NCBI GenBank assembly: GCA_003243195.1
Contig: QFQI01000001.1
Location: 186,001 to 250,000 of the forward strand
Source: Sphingomonas taxi
GTDB lineage: Bacteria; Pseudomonadota; Alphaproteobacteria; Sphingomonadales; Sphingomonadaceae
Direction: 5' to 3'
Length of the DNA: 64,000 nt
Position 1 is the stretch's first letter; each line of letters opens with the position of its first letter. Shown here piece after piece: positions 25,583-34,800 of the stretch. Both the position numbers and the translations under genes were made by a program. The notes beneath the pieces are model-generated. The model ran no database searches, had not been told where the DNA came from, and saw only the letters and a list, made by a program, of their open reading frames with translations.

Positions 25583-26707
25583 ATGACCGCAGCTTCCGTC
25601 GACACCCTGTTCCGTCCGTTCCGCATCGGCGCGCTGGACCTGCCCAACCGCATCGTGATGGCGCCGATGACGCGCACCATGGCGCCCGGCGGCGTCCCCA
25701 ACGACGCGAACGCGGCCTATTACCGTCGCCGCGCCGAAGGCGGCGTGGGGCTGATCCTGTCGGAAGGCACGGTGATCGACCGTCCGTCGTCGCGCAATCA
25801 TCCCGGCATCCCGTTCTTCCATGGCGACGGCGCGCTGGCGGGGTGGAAGGGCGTGATCGACGCGGTGCACGAGGCCGGCGGCAGGATGGGGCCGCAGATC
25901 TGGCACACCGGCGCCACCAACGGGCCGCCGGCCGGCGACTGGGCGCCGCCGCAGCCGGTGGAGAGCCCGTCGGGCTACAATGCGCCCGAGGAAGCGCGCG
26001 GGCAGGCGATGAGCGACGAGGATGTCGCGGACACGATCGCCGCCTTCGCGCGCGCGGCGGCGGACGCGAAACGACTCGGCTTCGACACGGTCGAGCTCCA
26101 CGGCGCGCACGGTTACCTGATCGACCAGTTCTTCTGGGACGGCACCAACCGGCGCAGCGACAACTACGGCGGCGCGACGATCCGCGAACGCTCGCGCTTC
26201 GCGGCCGAGGTCGTGAAGGCGGTGCGCGCGGCGGTCGGGCCGGACTTCCCGGTGATCCTGCGCGTCAGCCAGTGGAAGCAGCAGGATTATCGCGCACGGC
26301 TGGCCGAGACGCCCGACGCGATGACCGACTGGCTGTTGCCGCTGGTGGAGGCCGGCGTCGACGTGCTGCACTGTTCGCAGCGCCGCTTCTGGGAGCCGGA
26401 GTTCGCGGAGATCGACGGCGCGGAGGGCCTCAATTTCGCCGGCTGGGCCAAGAAGCTGACCGGCGCGGCGACGATCAGCGTCGGCTCGGTCGGGCTGTCC
26501 GGCGAGTTCCTGGCGGCGTTCGGTGGCGAGGGTTCGACCAGCACCGATCTCGACCGGCTGGTCCGCCGCATGGAACGCGACGAGTTCGACCTGATCGCGG
26601 TCGGCCGCGCGCTCATCAGCGATGCGGATTGGGTCGCGAAGGTGCGTGCCGGCGACGCCGGCGGGCTGAGGGGGTTCGAGGCGAGCGCGCTGCGGGAACT
26701 GGTGTGA
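25583..26707 (+). CDS. NADH:flavin oxidoreductase, Old Yellow Enzyme family
   Basis: A 374-residue FMN-dependent ene-reductase-type TIM barrel. Motifs include FRIGALDLPNRIVMAPMTR, GPQIWHTGA (position of the His pair region), the tyrosine-containing ELHGAHGYLIDQFFW, and RRSDNYGG. OYEs reduce activated alkenes such as quinones or enones, which suits control by a neighbouring HxlR protein with cysteines. It ends 97 bp before the convergent GH127 gene. Confidence 0.92.
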   Translation: MTAASVDTLFRPFRIGALDLPNRIVMAPMTRTMAPGGVPNDANAAYYRRRAEGGVGLILSEGTVIDRPSSRNHPGIPFFHGDGALAGWKGVIDAVHEAGGRMGPQIWHTGATNGPPAGDWAPPQPVESPSGYNAPEEARGQAMSDEDVADTIAAFARAAADAKRLGFDTVELHGAHGYLIDQFFWDGTNRRSDNYGGATIRERSRFAAEVVKAVRAAVGPDFPVILRVSQWKQQDYRARLAETPDAMTDWLLPLVEAGVDVLHCSQRRFWEPEFAEIDGAEGLNFAGWAKKLTGAATISVGSVGLSGEFLAAFGGEGSTSTDLDRLVRRMERDEFDLIAVGRALISDADWVAKVRAGDAGGLRGFEASALRELV

Positions 26708-26724
26708 GCTGACCGCGCGCCGTC

Positions 26725-26771
26725 GGCAGCGGGCGGGGCAGCCCCACCGGAATCGATATCCGGCCGCTGCC
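26725..26771. terminator. Bidirectional terminator-like hairpin between convergent genes
   Basis: GGCAGCGG at 26725 pairs with CCGCTGCC at 26764, enclosing a smaller inverted repeat CCGGA/TCCGG around an ATCGAT core. It sits between the convergent oxidoreductase and GH127 genes. Confidence 0.5.
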
Positions 26772-26803
26772 CCCCCCCTTGCTGACATGCCCCCCCCCCC
26801 CCC
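26770..26803 (+). repeat. Two C homopolymers (C9 and C14)
   Basis: A run of nine C (26770-26778) and a run of fourteen C (26790-26803) with eleven bases between. The longer run ends one base before the GH127 stop codon (read on the minus strand as G14 directly after the stop). Such tracts are hypermutable and also error-prone in sequencing. Confidence 0.9.
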
Positions 26804-26804
26804 G

Positions 26805-29147
26805 CTACACGGCGGTGGGCGGTGCTGGCTCCGCGGCGGTCATCATCCGCATCTCGTACAGCACCGCATCCTCGCGTCCCGCCGCCACCGTCACCTCCGC
26901 CTGCGCGGCGCCCGGCGTGGCGTGCGCGCGGATCGGATAGTCGACCGCCGCGAAATTGCCGGCACGCTCCGCCACCTGCGGCTGCGTCAGCGTTTCGCCA
27001 TCGACGGTGATTGTCATCGCGCGCTGCGCATCCGCGACCGCCACGGTGACCCGCAACACCGCCGGGCCGGGACGCCGCGCGAGCGTCAGCCGCATCGACT
27101 CGCCGGGGCGCAGCCGCCGTGCGGCGCGGCCGCTCCAGTTCACCACTTCGCTGTGCTCCGACGCGAAGCCGTGGTCGCGCTCCGGCTGCATCTCGCCCAG
27201 GTGGATGACATCCACCGTCCGCCGCGCCAGCACGCGCGCCTGCTCCTGCGCCCGGATGTAGCCGGCCCGCGCGCCCGCCCAGCGCCCGGGCGTGAAGGTC
27301 GGGAAATAGACGGCGGCGCGACGATCATATTGCGAGAAGAACGGCCTGAACGAAAGCGCCTCGTCCAGCGCGCCGGTCGCGCGGAAGGTGGCCGGCGCGC
27401 CGGCCGGCACCAGCGCCGCCGTCGCCGCGCCGGCGGCGACCAGCGCGGGGCCGACGCCGTCATGTGGCGCGTCGGCCGGCCCGAGATCGGCGGCGAGCAC
27501 CAGCGGGCCGTGCGTGAAGGCGACGATCGACGGATCGTCCGGCAGCGCCTCGCTCCGCAGCGCCATCGGCAGCGTCACCTGCACCACATCGCCCGCGCGC
27601 CAGCGGCGGCGCAGCACCGCATAGCCGTCGCGCACCACCGGCGTCGCCGCCGCGCCGTTGAGCGTCAGCGTCGCGCCGTCGGCCCACCCCGGCAGCCGCA
27701 CCGCAAGCGCCTGCACCATGCGTGGCGCGCGGCGCACGGTCAGCGTCACCCGGCCCTCCAGCGGCATGTCGGTATCCATCGTCACCGCCAGCCCGCGCTC
27801 GCTCCAGTCGAGTTCGGACGGGATGAACAGATTGACGTAGAGCGTGTCGGGGTCGCTCCACCAGATCGAATCCGCGTGCTTGGCATGGCTCTCGATCCCC
27901 GAGCCGACGCAGCACCAGAAGCTGTCCTCCGGGCTGGAGAAGACGCGCCGCGCGCCCGCCGCCAGCGGCATGAAATAGACGAACCGCCCGGTGTCGGGCC
28001 GTTGGTGCGCCATGATGTGGTTGAGCTGCACGCGCTCGTAATAATCGAACCAGCGCGCATCGGGTTGCCAGCCGTAGAGATGGCGGGTCAGCTTCATCAT
28101 GTTGTAGCTGTTGCACGCCTCGCACGTCGCCTCGGTCACGCGCTCGGCGAGCTTGTCGGGCTGGCCGAAATGCTCGCGTTCCGAATTCCCGCCGATCACA
28201 TAGCTGTGATGCCGCGTCACGCGTTCGTGGAAGAAGCGCGCGGCGGTGGCGTGCGCGGGGTCGCCGGTCAGCTCGTGCAGCCGCGCCAGCCCGATCACCT
28301 TGGGGATCTGTGTGTTGGCGTGCAGCCCGGCCAGTCGGTCCTGCCGGGCGGCGAGCGGGTCGAGCACCGCCTTGTGGCGGATCCTCTCCGCCAGCCGCAG
28401 CCAGCGCGGGTCGCCGGTCAGCGCGTAGGTTTCGGCATAGCTTTCGTTCAGCCCGCCATGTTCCGCCGCCAGCACCCGCTGCATCTGCTCGTCGGTGAGC
28501 GGTTCCAGCACGCCGGCGAGATAGGTGGCGAGCGCCAGCATCACCGGCATCGCACGTGGATTGCGCGCCAGCCGGTGTGCGTCGAGCAGCCCGGCATGCA
28601 CCTTGTGCCAGGTGTAGAGCGGCACCCACCCGCCGTTGAGATCGAAGCCGTTGCTGCGGATGTCGCCGCGGCGCAGCTCCTCGAACACGATCCGGCCATC
28701 GACGGTCCGTCCGTCGCGCTCCACCGTGGTGCCGCCGAGATAGCCGTCGCCGTGCGCCGCCTGGATGCGCGCCATTTCCGCCAGTGCATGGTCGAGCGAC
28801 GCTGCGACCTGCGGGTCGCCGGTGTTCGCGACCACCAGCGCGCAGGCCGACAGCCAGTGGCCCAGCATATGCCCCGCGATCCCCATCGCCTCCCAGCCGC
28901 CATAGACCGGCCCAGGCGCGGGCAGGCGCGCGGAGACGTAGAAATTGTGCAGCAGGCGTTCGGGGTCCAGCTCCAGCAGATATCGCCGGTTCGCCGCGAA
29001 CGCGTCCGCGAAAAGCGACGGCCTGAGCCGCACGAAGCGGGCCGGCACCGGCGTGACACGCACGCGCGGCGATGGCGGCGCGCCGATCGCGGGACCGAAG
29101 GCGATGACGCTGGTGCCGATCAGCAGGGAACGGCGGGATAGCTGCAT
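26805..29147 (-). CDS. Glycoside hydrolase family 127 (beta-L-arabinofuranosidase-like)
   Basis: A 780-residue exported enzyme. It opens with a twin-arginine-type signal (QLSRRSLLIGTSVIAFG). The GH127 zinc/cysteine active site is complete: EATCEACNSYNM supplies the glutamate and first cysteine, and FWCCVGSGIESHAKH the cysteine pair with the nucleophile. Family members remove beta-L-arabinofuranose from plant glycans or glycoproteins by a cysteine-nucleophile mechanism. It stands alone here, without a receptor or transporter beside it, so the natural substrate cannot be named. Confidence 0.92.
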   Translation of the reverse strand: MQLSRRSLLIGTSVIAFGPAIGAPPSPRVRVTPVPARFVRLRPSLFADAFAANRRYLLELDPERLLHNFYVSARLPAPGPVYGGWEAMGIAGHMLGHWLSACALVVANTGDPQVAASLDHALAEMARIQAAHGDGYLGGTTVERDGRTVDGRIVFEELRRGDIRSNGFDLNGGWVPLYTWHKVHAGLLDAHRLARNPRAMPVMLALATYLAGVLEPLTDEQMQRVLAAEHGGLNESYAETYALTGDPRWLRLAERIRHKAVLDPLAARQDRLAGLHANTQIPKVIGLARLHELTGDPAHATAARFFHERVTRHHSYVIGGNSEREHFGQPDKLAERVTEATCEACNSYNMMKLTRHLYGWQPDARWFDYYERVQLNHIMAHQRPDTGRFVYFMPLAAGARRVFSSPEDSFWCCVGSGIESHAKHADSIWWSDPDTLYVNLFIPSELDWSERGLAVTMDTDMPLEGRVTLTVRRAPRMVQALAVRLPGWADGATLTLNGAAATPVVRDGYAVLRRRWRAGDVVQVTLPMALRSEALPDDPSIVAFTHGPLVLAADLGPADAPHDGVGPALVAAGAATAALVPAGAPATFRATGALDEALSFRPFFSQYDRRAAVYFPTFTPGRWAGARAGYIRAQEQARVLARRTVDVIHLGEMQPERDHGFASEHSEVVNWSGRAARRLRPGESMRLTLARRPGPAVLRVTVAVADAQRAMTITVDGETLTQPQVAERAGNFAAVDYPIRAHATPGAAQAEVTVAAGREDAVLYEMRMMTAAEPAPPTAV

Positions 29148-29333
29148 GGAAGCTGGCCTTTACGATGACGTCGGCGGCGGAAGCACGCCGCCGGTGTACG
29201 GCGTGCGCCTGCACGCAACAAGGATCGCGGTCCGCGCCGCCGCCCCCGCCTGCCCTGCGCCGGACGGATCGGCCGCCGCGACACCGGCGTAGCGCCGGCC
29301 GGCGGCCACCACGTCACGACGCCGTGTCCGCGA

Positions 29334-30218
29334 TCACCCCGCGCCGTCGAGGAAGCGGATCATCGCGGAGAAGTCGCGCGCGCCGCCGCCGGCGTTGACC
29401 ATCGCCTGATACAGCGCCTGCGCGGCGCTGCCCATCGGCACCGCCGCATCGGCATCGTGCGCCGCCTGCATCGCCAGCTTCAGATCCTTGAGCTGCAACG
29501 CCGCCGCGAAACCGCCCTGATAGTCACGGTCGGCGGGCGTTTCCGGCCCGACGCCGGGGACGGGGCAGTAACTGGTCATCGACCAGCTCTGCCCGCTGGC
29601 GCGCGAGGAGATGTCGTAGAAGGTCTGCAAATCCAGCCCCAGCTTGCCGGCGAGCAGGAACGTCTCGCACGTCGCGACCATCGTCGCGCCCAGCAGCATG
29701 TTGTTGCAGATCTTGGCCGCCTGTCCCGCGCCCGCCTCGCCGGCGTGGATCACCGCCTTGCCCATCGCCTCCAGGATCGGCCGGCCGCGCTCGAACGCCG
29801 CCGCCCCGCCGCCGACCATGAAGGTCAGCGTCCCGGCATTGGCCGCGGCGATCCCGCCGGACACGGGCGCATCCAGCATCGCCAGCCCGCGCGCCGCCGC
29901 CTGCCCCGCCACCGCGCGCGCCGACGCGATGTCGATCGTGGAACAGTCGATCAGCAGCGCGTCGGGCCGCGCCGTCGCGATGATCTCGCCGTCATAGACC
30001 GCGCGGACGTGGCGACCGGCGGGCAGCATGGTGATGACCACCTCGGCATCGCCCGCCGCCGCGCGCGCGGACGACGCGCGGGTGCATCCCGCCGCCGCCG
30101 CGCGGGCGAGCGCCGCCTCGACCAGATCGAAGGCGCGGACATCATGGCCCGCCGCGGCAAGGTTCGCGGCCATGCCGCCGCCCATGTTGCCCAGCCCGAT
30201 GAAACCGATCGTCGCCAT
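29334..30218 (-). CDS. mmsB: 3-hydroxyisobutyrate dehydrogenase
   Basis: MmsB oxidises 3-hydroxyisobutyrate to methylmalonate semialdehyde in valine breakdown. The 294-residue protein has the NAD motif GFIGLGNMGGGMAANL, the substrate loop DAPVSGGIAAANAGTL and the catalytic lysine in GAGQAAKICNNMLLG. It is the last gene of the leftward operon mmsA-acd-hibch-ech-mmsB, 20 bp after the hydratase gene. The ATG at 30218 matches the family N-terminus. Confidence 0.94.
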   Translation of the reverse strand: MATIGFIGLGNMGGGMAANLAAAGHDVRAFDLVEAALARAAAAGCTRASSARAAAGDAEVVITMLPAGRHVRAVYDGEIIATARPDALLIDCSTIDIASARAVAGQAAARGLAMLDAPVSGGIAAANAGTLTFMVGGGAAAFERGRPILEAMGKAVIHAGEAGAGQAAKICNNMLLGATMVATCETFLLAGKLGLDLQTFYDISSRASGQSWSMTSYCPVPGVGPETPADRDYQGGFAAALQLKDLKLAMQAAHDADAAVPMGSAAQALYQAMVNAGGGARDFSAMIRFLDGAG

Positions 30219-30238
30219 GTCCCGCCCTCCGCCGCGCG

Positions 30239-31012
30239 TTACCGTCCCGTCCAGTTGCCCGGACGTTTCTCCACGAACGCGGTCATGCCCTCCGCCTTGT
30301 CGTCGGTCGCGGACAGGCCGTTGAACAGCCGGCGTTCGAACAGGATGCCGGTCGACAGGTTCGTCTCGAACGCGGCGTTGACCATCTCCTTGTTGGCGAT
30401 CGCGGCGAGCGGCGGCTGCGCGGCGATCGTGCGTGCGGTGGCCAGCGCCTCGTCGAACAGGTCGGCGAGCGGCACGACGCGCGCGCACAGGTTCGCGCGC
30501 TCCGCCTCGGCGGCGTCCATCATCCGCCCGGTCAGGCACATGTCCATCGCCTTGGACTTGCCAACCGCGCGCGTCAGCCGCTGCGACCCGCCCATGCCGG
30601 GGGCGACGCCCAGCTTGATCTCCGGCTGCCCGAACTTCGCATTGTCGGCGGCGATCATGATGTCCGCCATCATCGCCAGCTCGCACCCGCCGCCCAGCGC
30701 AAAGCCCGCCACCGCCGCGATCCACGGCTTGCGGGTGCGCGTCACCTGCTCCCAGCCGGCGAAGAAATTCTCCCCGAACATCTGCGAAAAGCCCTTGGCC
30801 TGCATCTCCTTGATGTCGGCGCCGGCCGCGAACGCCTTGTCGCTGCCGGTCAGCACCAGGCAGCGCTGCCCCGGATCGGCGTCATAGGCGGCGAAGGCGG
30901 CGATCAACTCGCCGAGCACCTGCGTGTTGAGCGCATTGAGCGCCTGCGGGCGGTTCAGCCGCACCACGGTCACCGCGTCATGCGGCTCGACCAGGATCGT
31001 CTCGTACGTCAT
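30239..31012 (-). CDS. Enoyl-CoA hydratase
   Basis: A 257-residue crotonase-fold enzyme. The oxyanion-hole segments are FAAGADIKEM and AVAGFALGGGCELAM, and the two catalytic glutamates lie in the ALGGGCELAM/QPEIKLGVAPGMGG region. In this operon it should hydrate methacrylyl-CoA to 3-hydroxyisobutyryl-CoA, the step before the hydrolase encoded just upstream. The start overlaps the hydrolase stop as ATGA. Confidence 0.92.
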   Translation of the reverse strand: MTYETILVEPHDAVTVVRLNRPQALNALNTQVLGELIAAFAAYDADPGQRCLVLTGSDKAFAAGADIKEMQAKGFSQMFGENFFAGWEQVTRTRKPWIAAVAGFALGGGCELAMMADIMIAADNAKFGQPEIKLGVAPGMGGSQRLTRAVGKSKAMDMCLTGRMMDAAEAERANLCARVVPLADLFDEALATARTIAAQPPLAAIANKEMVNAAFETNLSTGILFERRLFNGLSATDDKAEGMTAFVEKRPGNWTGR

Positions 31013-32067
31013 CGTTCAAGCTCCGGCAGCGGGGTCCATTCCTCACCGGCAGGCAGCGCGGCGAAGATCGTGTCGATCAGCGCGTCGGACGTATCGACGA
31101 TCGTCGGCGGTTGCCAGCGCGGCGCATTGTCCTTGTCGACGATCACCGCGCGTACCCCTTCGGGGAAGTCGGGGCGCACCGCGACATGGCAGGCCAGCGC
31201 ATATTCCATGCGCAGCACGTCGGCGAAGCGGGTCATCGCCCCCGCGGCCGCGAGCTGGCGCAGCGCGACCTTCATCGCCTGCGGCGATCGGGTGGCGATC
31301 ACCGCGGCCTGCGCGGTCGCCCATTCGGAACCGTCGGCGAGCAGCGCGGCGTGCACGTCCTCCAGCCGGTCGGCGGCGAACAGCCGGTCGATGTCGTCGC
31401 GCACCCCGGCCAGCCGCCCCGGCGGCGGCACGGAGGATGCGTCAGCCAGGATGCGCCCGGCCGCGCCCGGATCGGCGGCGATCGCGGCCTTCACCGCCTC
31501 CACCCCCGCGCTTTCGACATAATGGGTCGCGATCCCGAGCGACAGCGCATCGCCGCCGTCGATCCGCGCGCCGGTCACCGCCAGGAACCGGCCGGCGCGC
31601 CCCGGCATCCGCGTCAGATACCAGCCGCCGCCGACGTCGGGGAACAGCCCGATGCCCGTTTCCGGCATGGCATAGACGGTGCGCTCGGTGGCGATGCGGT
31701 AGCGCGCCGGCTGGCTGATCCCGACGCCGCCGCCCATCGTGATGCCGTCCATGAACGCCACGATCGGCTTGGCATAGGTGAACATCAGGTGGTTGAGCCG
31801 GTATTCGCGGTGCCAGAAGGCGCGCGCCGCCACCCCGTCGCCGCGCGCGCTGTCGGCGAGCAGGCGGATGTCGCCGCCGGCGCAGAACCCGCGCCCCGCG
31901 GCATGATCGACGATCACCACCTCCACGGCGGGATCGTCGCGCCAGTCGAGCAGCGCCGTTATCATTGCATCGCACATGCCGTGGGTCAGCGCGTGGAGCG
32001 CCGCCGGCCGGTTCAGCGACAGCCGCCCCGCCCGCCCGTCGACCGACACCAGCACCTCACCGCTCAT
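31009..32067 (-). CDS. 3-hydroxyisobutyryl-CoA hydrolase
   Basis: A 352-residue crotonase-superfamily thioesterase that frees 3-hydroxyisobutyrate from CoA. It is longer than a hydratase and has the HIBCH features GRGFCAGGDIR, FMDGITMGGGVGIS and AMPETGIGLFPDVGGGWYL. Upstream codons in the same frame lie within the dehydrogenase gene, so the ATG at 32067, in an ATGA overlap, is taken as the start. It is coupled on both sides within the valine operon. Confidence 0.93.
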   Translation of the reverse strand: MSGEVLVSVDGRAGRLSLNRPAALHALTHGMCDAMITALLDWRDDPAVEVVIVDHAAGRGFCAGGDIRLLADSARGDGVAARAFWHREYRLNHLMFTYAKPIVAFMDGITMGGGVGISQPARYRIATERTVYAMPETGIGLFPDVGGGWYLTRMPGRAGRFLAVTGARIDGGDALSLGIATHYVESAGVEAVKAAIAADPGAAGRILADASSVPPPGRLAGVRDDIDRLFAADRLEDVHAALLADGSEWATAQAAVIATRSPQAMKVALRQLAAAGAMTRFADVLRMEYALACHVAVRPDFPEGVRAVIVDKDNAPRWQPPTIVDTSDALIDTIFAALPAGEEWTPLPELER

Positions 32068-33209
32068 TCGCGCACCATGTCGCGGCCGACGATCATCCGC
32101 ATCACCTCGTTCGTGCCCTCCAGGATGCGATGCACGCGCAGGTCGCGCAGCAGCTTCTCGATCGGGTAATCCCTCAGATAGCCGTACCCGCCGTGCAATT
32201 GCAGCGCGCGGTCGACCACCGACCAGCCGGTGTCGGTGGCGAAGCGCTTCGCCATCGCCGCGAAGCGCGTCTTGTCCGGCGCATTCCCGGTCACCTTGGC
32301 GGCGGCGAGATACAGCAGCGCGCGCGCCGCCTGCAATTCCGTCTCCATGTCGGCCAGCGTGAATTGCGTATGCTGGAAATCGGCGATCGGCCTGCCGAAC
32401 TGGCGGCGATCCTTCGTGTAGCGCACCGCCTCGTCGATCGCGCGCTGCGCGCCGCCCAGCGAACAGGCGCCGATGTTGAGCCGCCCGCCGTCCAGCCCGG
32501 CCATCGCGATGCGGAACCCCTCGCCCTCCGCGCCGACGCGGTTCGCCACCGGCACGCGCACGCCGTCGAAGCTGACCTGCGTCGTCGGCTGCGAGTTCCA
32601 GCCCAGCTTGCGTTCGCGCGCACCGAAGCCGACGCCGGGCATGTCCTTCTCGATCACCAGACAGGAAATGCCCTTCGGCCCCTCCGCCCCGGTGCGCACC
32701 ATGGTCACGTACAGGTCGTTCTCGCCCCCGCCGGAGATGAACTGCTTGGTGCCGGTCACGACGTAATCGTCGCCGTCGCGCACCGCGCGCGTCGTCAGCG
32801 CGGCGGCGTCCGATCCCGACGCCGGCTCGGTCAGGCAATAGGAGCCGAGCCGCTCGCCGCTGACCATCGCCGGCAGGTAGCGCGCCTTCACCCCCTCGTC
32901 ACCGAAGCGGTCGATCATCCACGCGGCCATGTTGTGGATCGAGACGAACGCGCTGGTCGACGGGCAGCCATAGGCCATCGCCTCCATGATGAGCGCCGCC
33001 TCCAGCCGCCCCAGCCCGATCCCGCCCGAGCGTTCCGACACGTAGATCGCGGCGAAGCCCAGCCCCGCCGCCTGCCGGATCACGTCACGCGGGAAATGAT
33101 GCGCCTCGTCCCATTCGGCGGCGCGCGGCGTGATCGCGTCGGCGGTGAAGCGGCGCGCCACCTCGCGGATCGCGAGCTGGTCGTCGGTCAGGCCGAATTG
33201 TCCGGTCAT
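32064..33209 (-). CDS. Acyl-CoA dehydrogenase, probable isobutyryl-CoA dehydrogenase
   Basis: A 381-residue FAD enzyme with the acyl-CoA dehydrogenase signatures SYCLTEPASGSDAA, a mid-region TGTKQFISGG, and the C-terminal EGTNEVMRMIVGRDM, whose glutamate is at the position of the catalytic base. Its place between mmsA and the 3-hydroxyisobutyryl-CoA hydrolase points to isobutyryl-CoA to methacrylyl-CoA in valine degradation. The ATG at 33209 gives the usual N-terminus and lies 4 bp past the mmsA stop. Confidence 0.92.
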   Translation of the reverse strand: MTGQFGLTDDQLAIREVARRFTADAITPRAAEWDEAHHFPRDVIRQAAGLGFAAIYVSERSGGIGLGRLEAALIMEAMAYGCPSTSAFVSIHNMAAWMIDRFGDEGVKARYLPAMVSGERLGSYCLTEPASGSDAAALTTRAVRDGDDYVVTGTKQFISGGGENDLYVTMVRTGAEGPKGISCLVIEKDMPGVGFGARERKLGWNSQPTTQVSFDGVRVPVANRVGAEGEGFRIAMAGLDGGRLNIGACSLGGAQRAIDEAVRYTKDRRQFGRPIADFQHTQFTLADMETELQAARALLYLAAAKVTGNAPDKTRFAAMAKRFATDTGWSVVDRALQLHGGYGYLRDYPIEKLLRDLRVHRILEGTNEVMRMIVGRDMVRE

Positions 33210-33213
33210 GCGC

Positions 33214-34710
33214 TCAGCCCATCGTCGGGATGATGAACGCGCTGTCGCCGACGTCGCCGCCATCGGGCCAGCGCTGCGTCACGGTCTTCACCTTGGTGTA
33301 GAACTTCACACCCTCCATCCCGTGCTGGTTGGTGTCGCCGAACGCGGATCGCTTCCACCCGCCGAAGGTGTGATAGGCGACCGGCACCGGGATCGGTACG
33401 TTGATGCCGACCATCCCGACATCCACGCGCGCCGCGAACTCGCGCGCGGCATGGCCGTTGCGCGTGAAGATCGCGACGCCGTTGCCATATTGATGCGCGC
33501 TGGGCAGGCGCAGCGCTTCCTCGAAATCACCGGCGCGCACGATCTGCAGCACCGGGCCGAAGATCTCCTCCTGATAGGTGCGCATCCCGGCGGTCACGCG
33601 ATCGAACAGCGTCGGGCCGATGAAGAAGCCCTCCTCATGCCCCTGCAACGCGAAGCCGCGCCCGTCGATTACCAGCTCCGCGCCCTCGTCCACGCCCATC
33701 TGGATATAATGCTCGATCTTCGCCTTGTGCGCGGCGGTCACGACCGGGCCGTAATGCGCGTCCGCGTCGGTCGACAGGCCGACGCGCAAGCCGGCGATGG
33801 CGGGGATCAGCTTCTCGCGCAGCGCCGCCGCGGTCCGCTCGCCGACCGTCACCACCACGGGCAGCGCCATGCAGCGCTCGCCCGCCGAGCCGAACGCCGC
33901 GCCGGCCAGGTCGTTCACCACCTGGTCGAGATCGGCGTCGGGCATGACGATGCCGTGGTTCTTCGCGCCGCCCATCGCCTGCACGCGCTTGCCCGCCGCG
34001 ACGCCGCGCCGGTAGACGTGATGCGCGATATCGGAGGAGCCGACGAAGCTGACCGCGCGTATCGCGGGATGGTCGAGGATCGCGTCGACCATCTCCTTGT
34101 CGCCGTGCACGACCTGCAACACGCCCTCCGGCAATCCGGCTTCGCGCATCAGCCCGGCCAGCCGCACCGGCACCGACGGATCGCGTTCCGACGGTTTCAG
34201 GATGAAGGCGTTGCCGCACGCGATCGCGATGCCGAACATCCACATCGGGATCATCGCGGGGAAGTTGAACGGGGTGATGCCGGCGACGATCCCCAGCGGC
34301 TGGCGCATCGAATAGACGTCGATCCCCGGCCCGGCGCCCTGCGTATATTCGCCCTTCAGCACATGCGGGATGCCGCACGCGAACTCGATCACCTCCAGCC
34401 CGCGCTGGATGTCGCCGCGCGAGTCCGCGATCACCTTGCCATGTTCGGACGACAGCAATCGCGCCAGCTCGTCCATGTCGCGCTCGATCAGTTCCTTGAA
34501 GCGGAACAGCACGCGCGCGCGGCGCTGCGGGTTGGTGGCGGCCCATGCCGGCTGTGCGGCGCTGGCGGCTGCGACCGCCGCCTCCAGATCGTCGGCGGTG
34601 CCCAGCGCGACCCGCGCCTGCACCTTGCCGGTATTGGGGTCGAAGACGTCGCCCGAACGCCCGGCGGGACCGTCGGCCGCGCCGGCGATCAGATGGTTGA
34701 TGATGCGCAT
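33214..34710 (-). CDS. mmsA: Methylmalonate-semialdehyde dehydrogenase (CoA-acylating)
   Basis: MmsA converts methylmalonate semialdehyde to propionyl-CoA, the end of the valine route. The 498-residue aldehyde dehydrogenase has ITPFNFPAMIPMWMFGIA, LKPSERDPS and the catalytic cysteine in FGSAGERCMALPV. It is the first gene of the leftward valine operon, so the operon promoter should lie in 34711-34800; I see no clear hexamers there. The ATG at 34710 follows a GGAGAGGCG-type ribosome site. Confidence 0.95.
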   Translation of the reverse strand: MRIINHLIAGAADGPAGRSGDVFDPNTGKVQARVALGTADDLEAAVAAASAAQPAWAATNPQRRARVLFRFKELIERDMDELARLLSSEHGKVIADSRGDIQRGLEVIEFACGIPHVLKGEYTQGAGPGIDVYSMRQPLGIVAGITPFNFPAMIPMWMFGIAIACGNAFILKPSERDPSVPVRLAGLMREAGLPEGVLQVVHGDKEMVDAILDHPAIRAVSFVGSSDIAHHVYRRGVAAGKRVQAMGGAKNHGIVMPDADLDQVVNDLAGAAFGSAGERCMALPVVVTVGERTAAALREKLIPAIAGLRVGLSTDADAHYGPVVTAAHKAKIEHYIQMGVDEGAELVIDGRGFALQGHEEGFFIGPTLFDRVTAGMRTYQEEIFGPVLQIVRAGDFEEALRLPSAHQYGNGVAIFTRNGHAAREFAARVDVGMVGINVPIPVPVAYHTFGGWKRSAFGDTNQHGMEGVKFYTKVKTVTQRWPDGGDVGDSAFIIPTMG

Positions 34711-34800
34711 TCGCCTCTCCTTGCCCGGTTCATGCATGGCGGAGGTGCGACCACGCAACCCCCGCCGATGCAGCCCCGACCTGTGCGAATGCAGGTCGCG

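Noticed and set aside
29293..29304. Perfect palindrome CGCCGGCCGGCG between mmsB and GH127
   Set aside because: Such palindromes are expected by chance at this GC content and there is no loop for a terminator.
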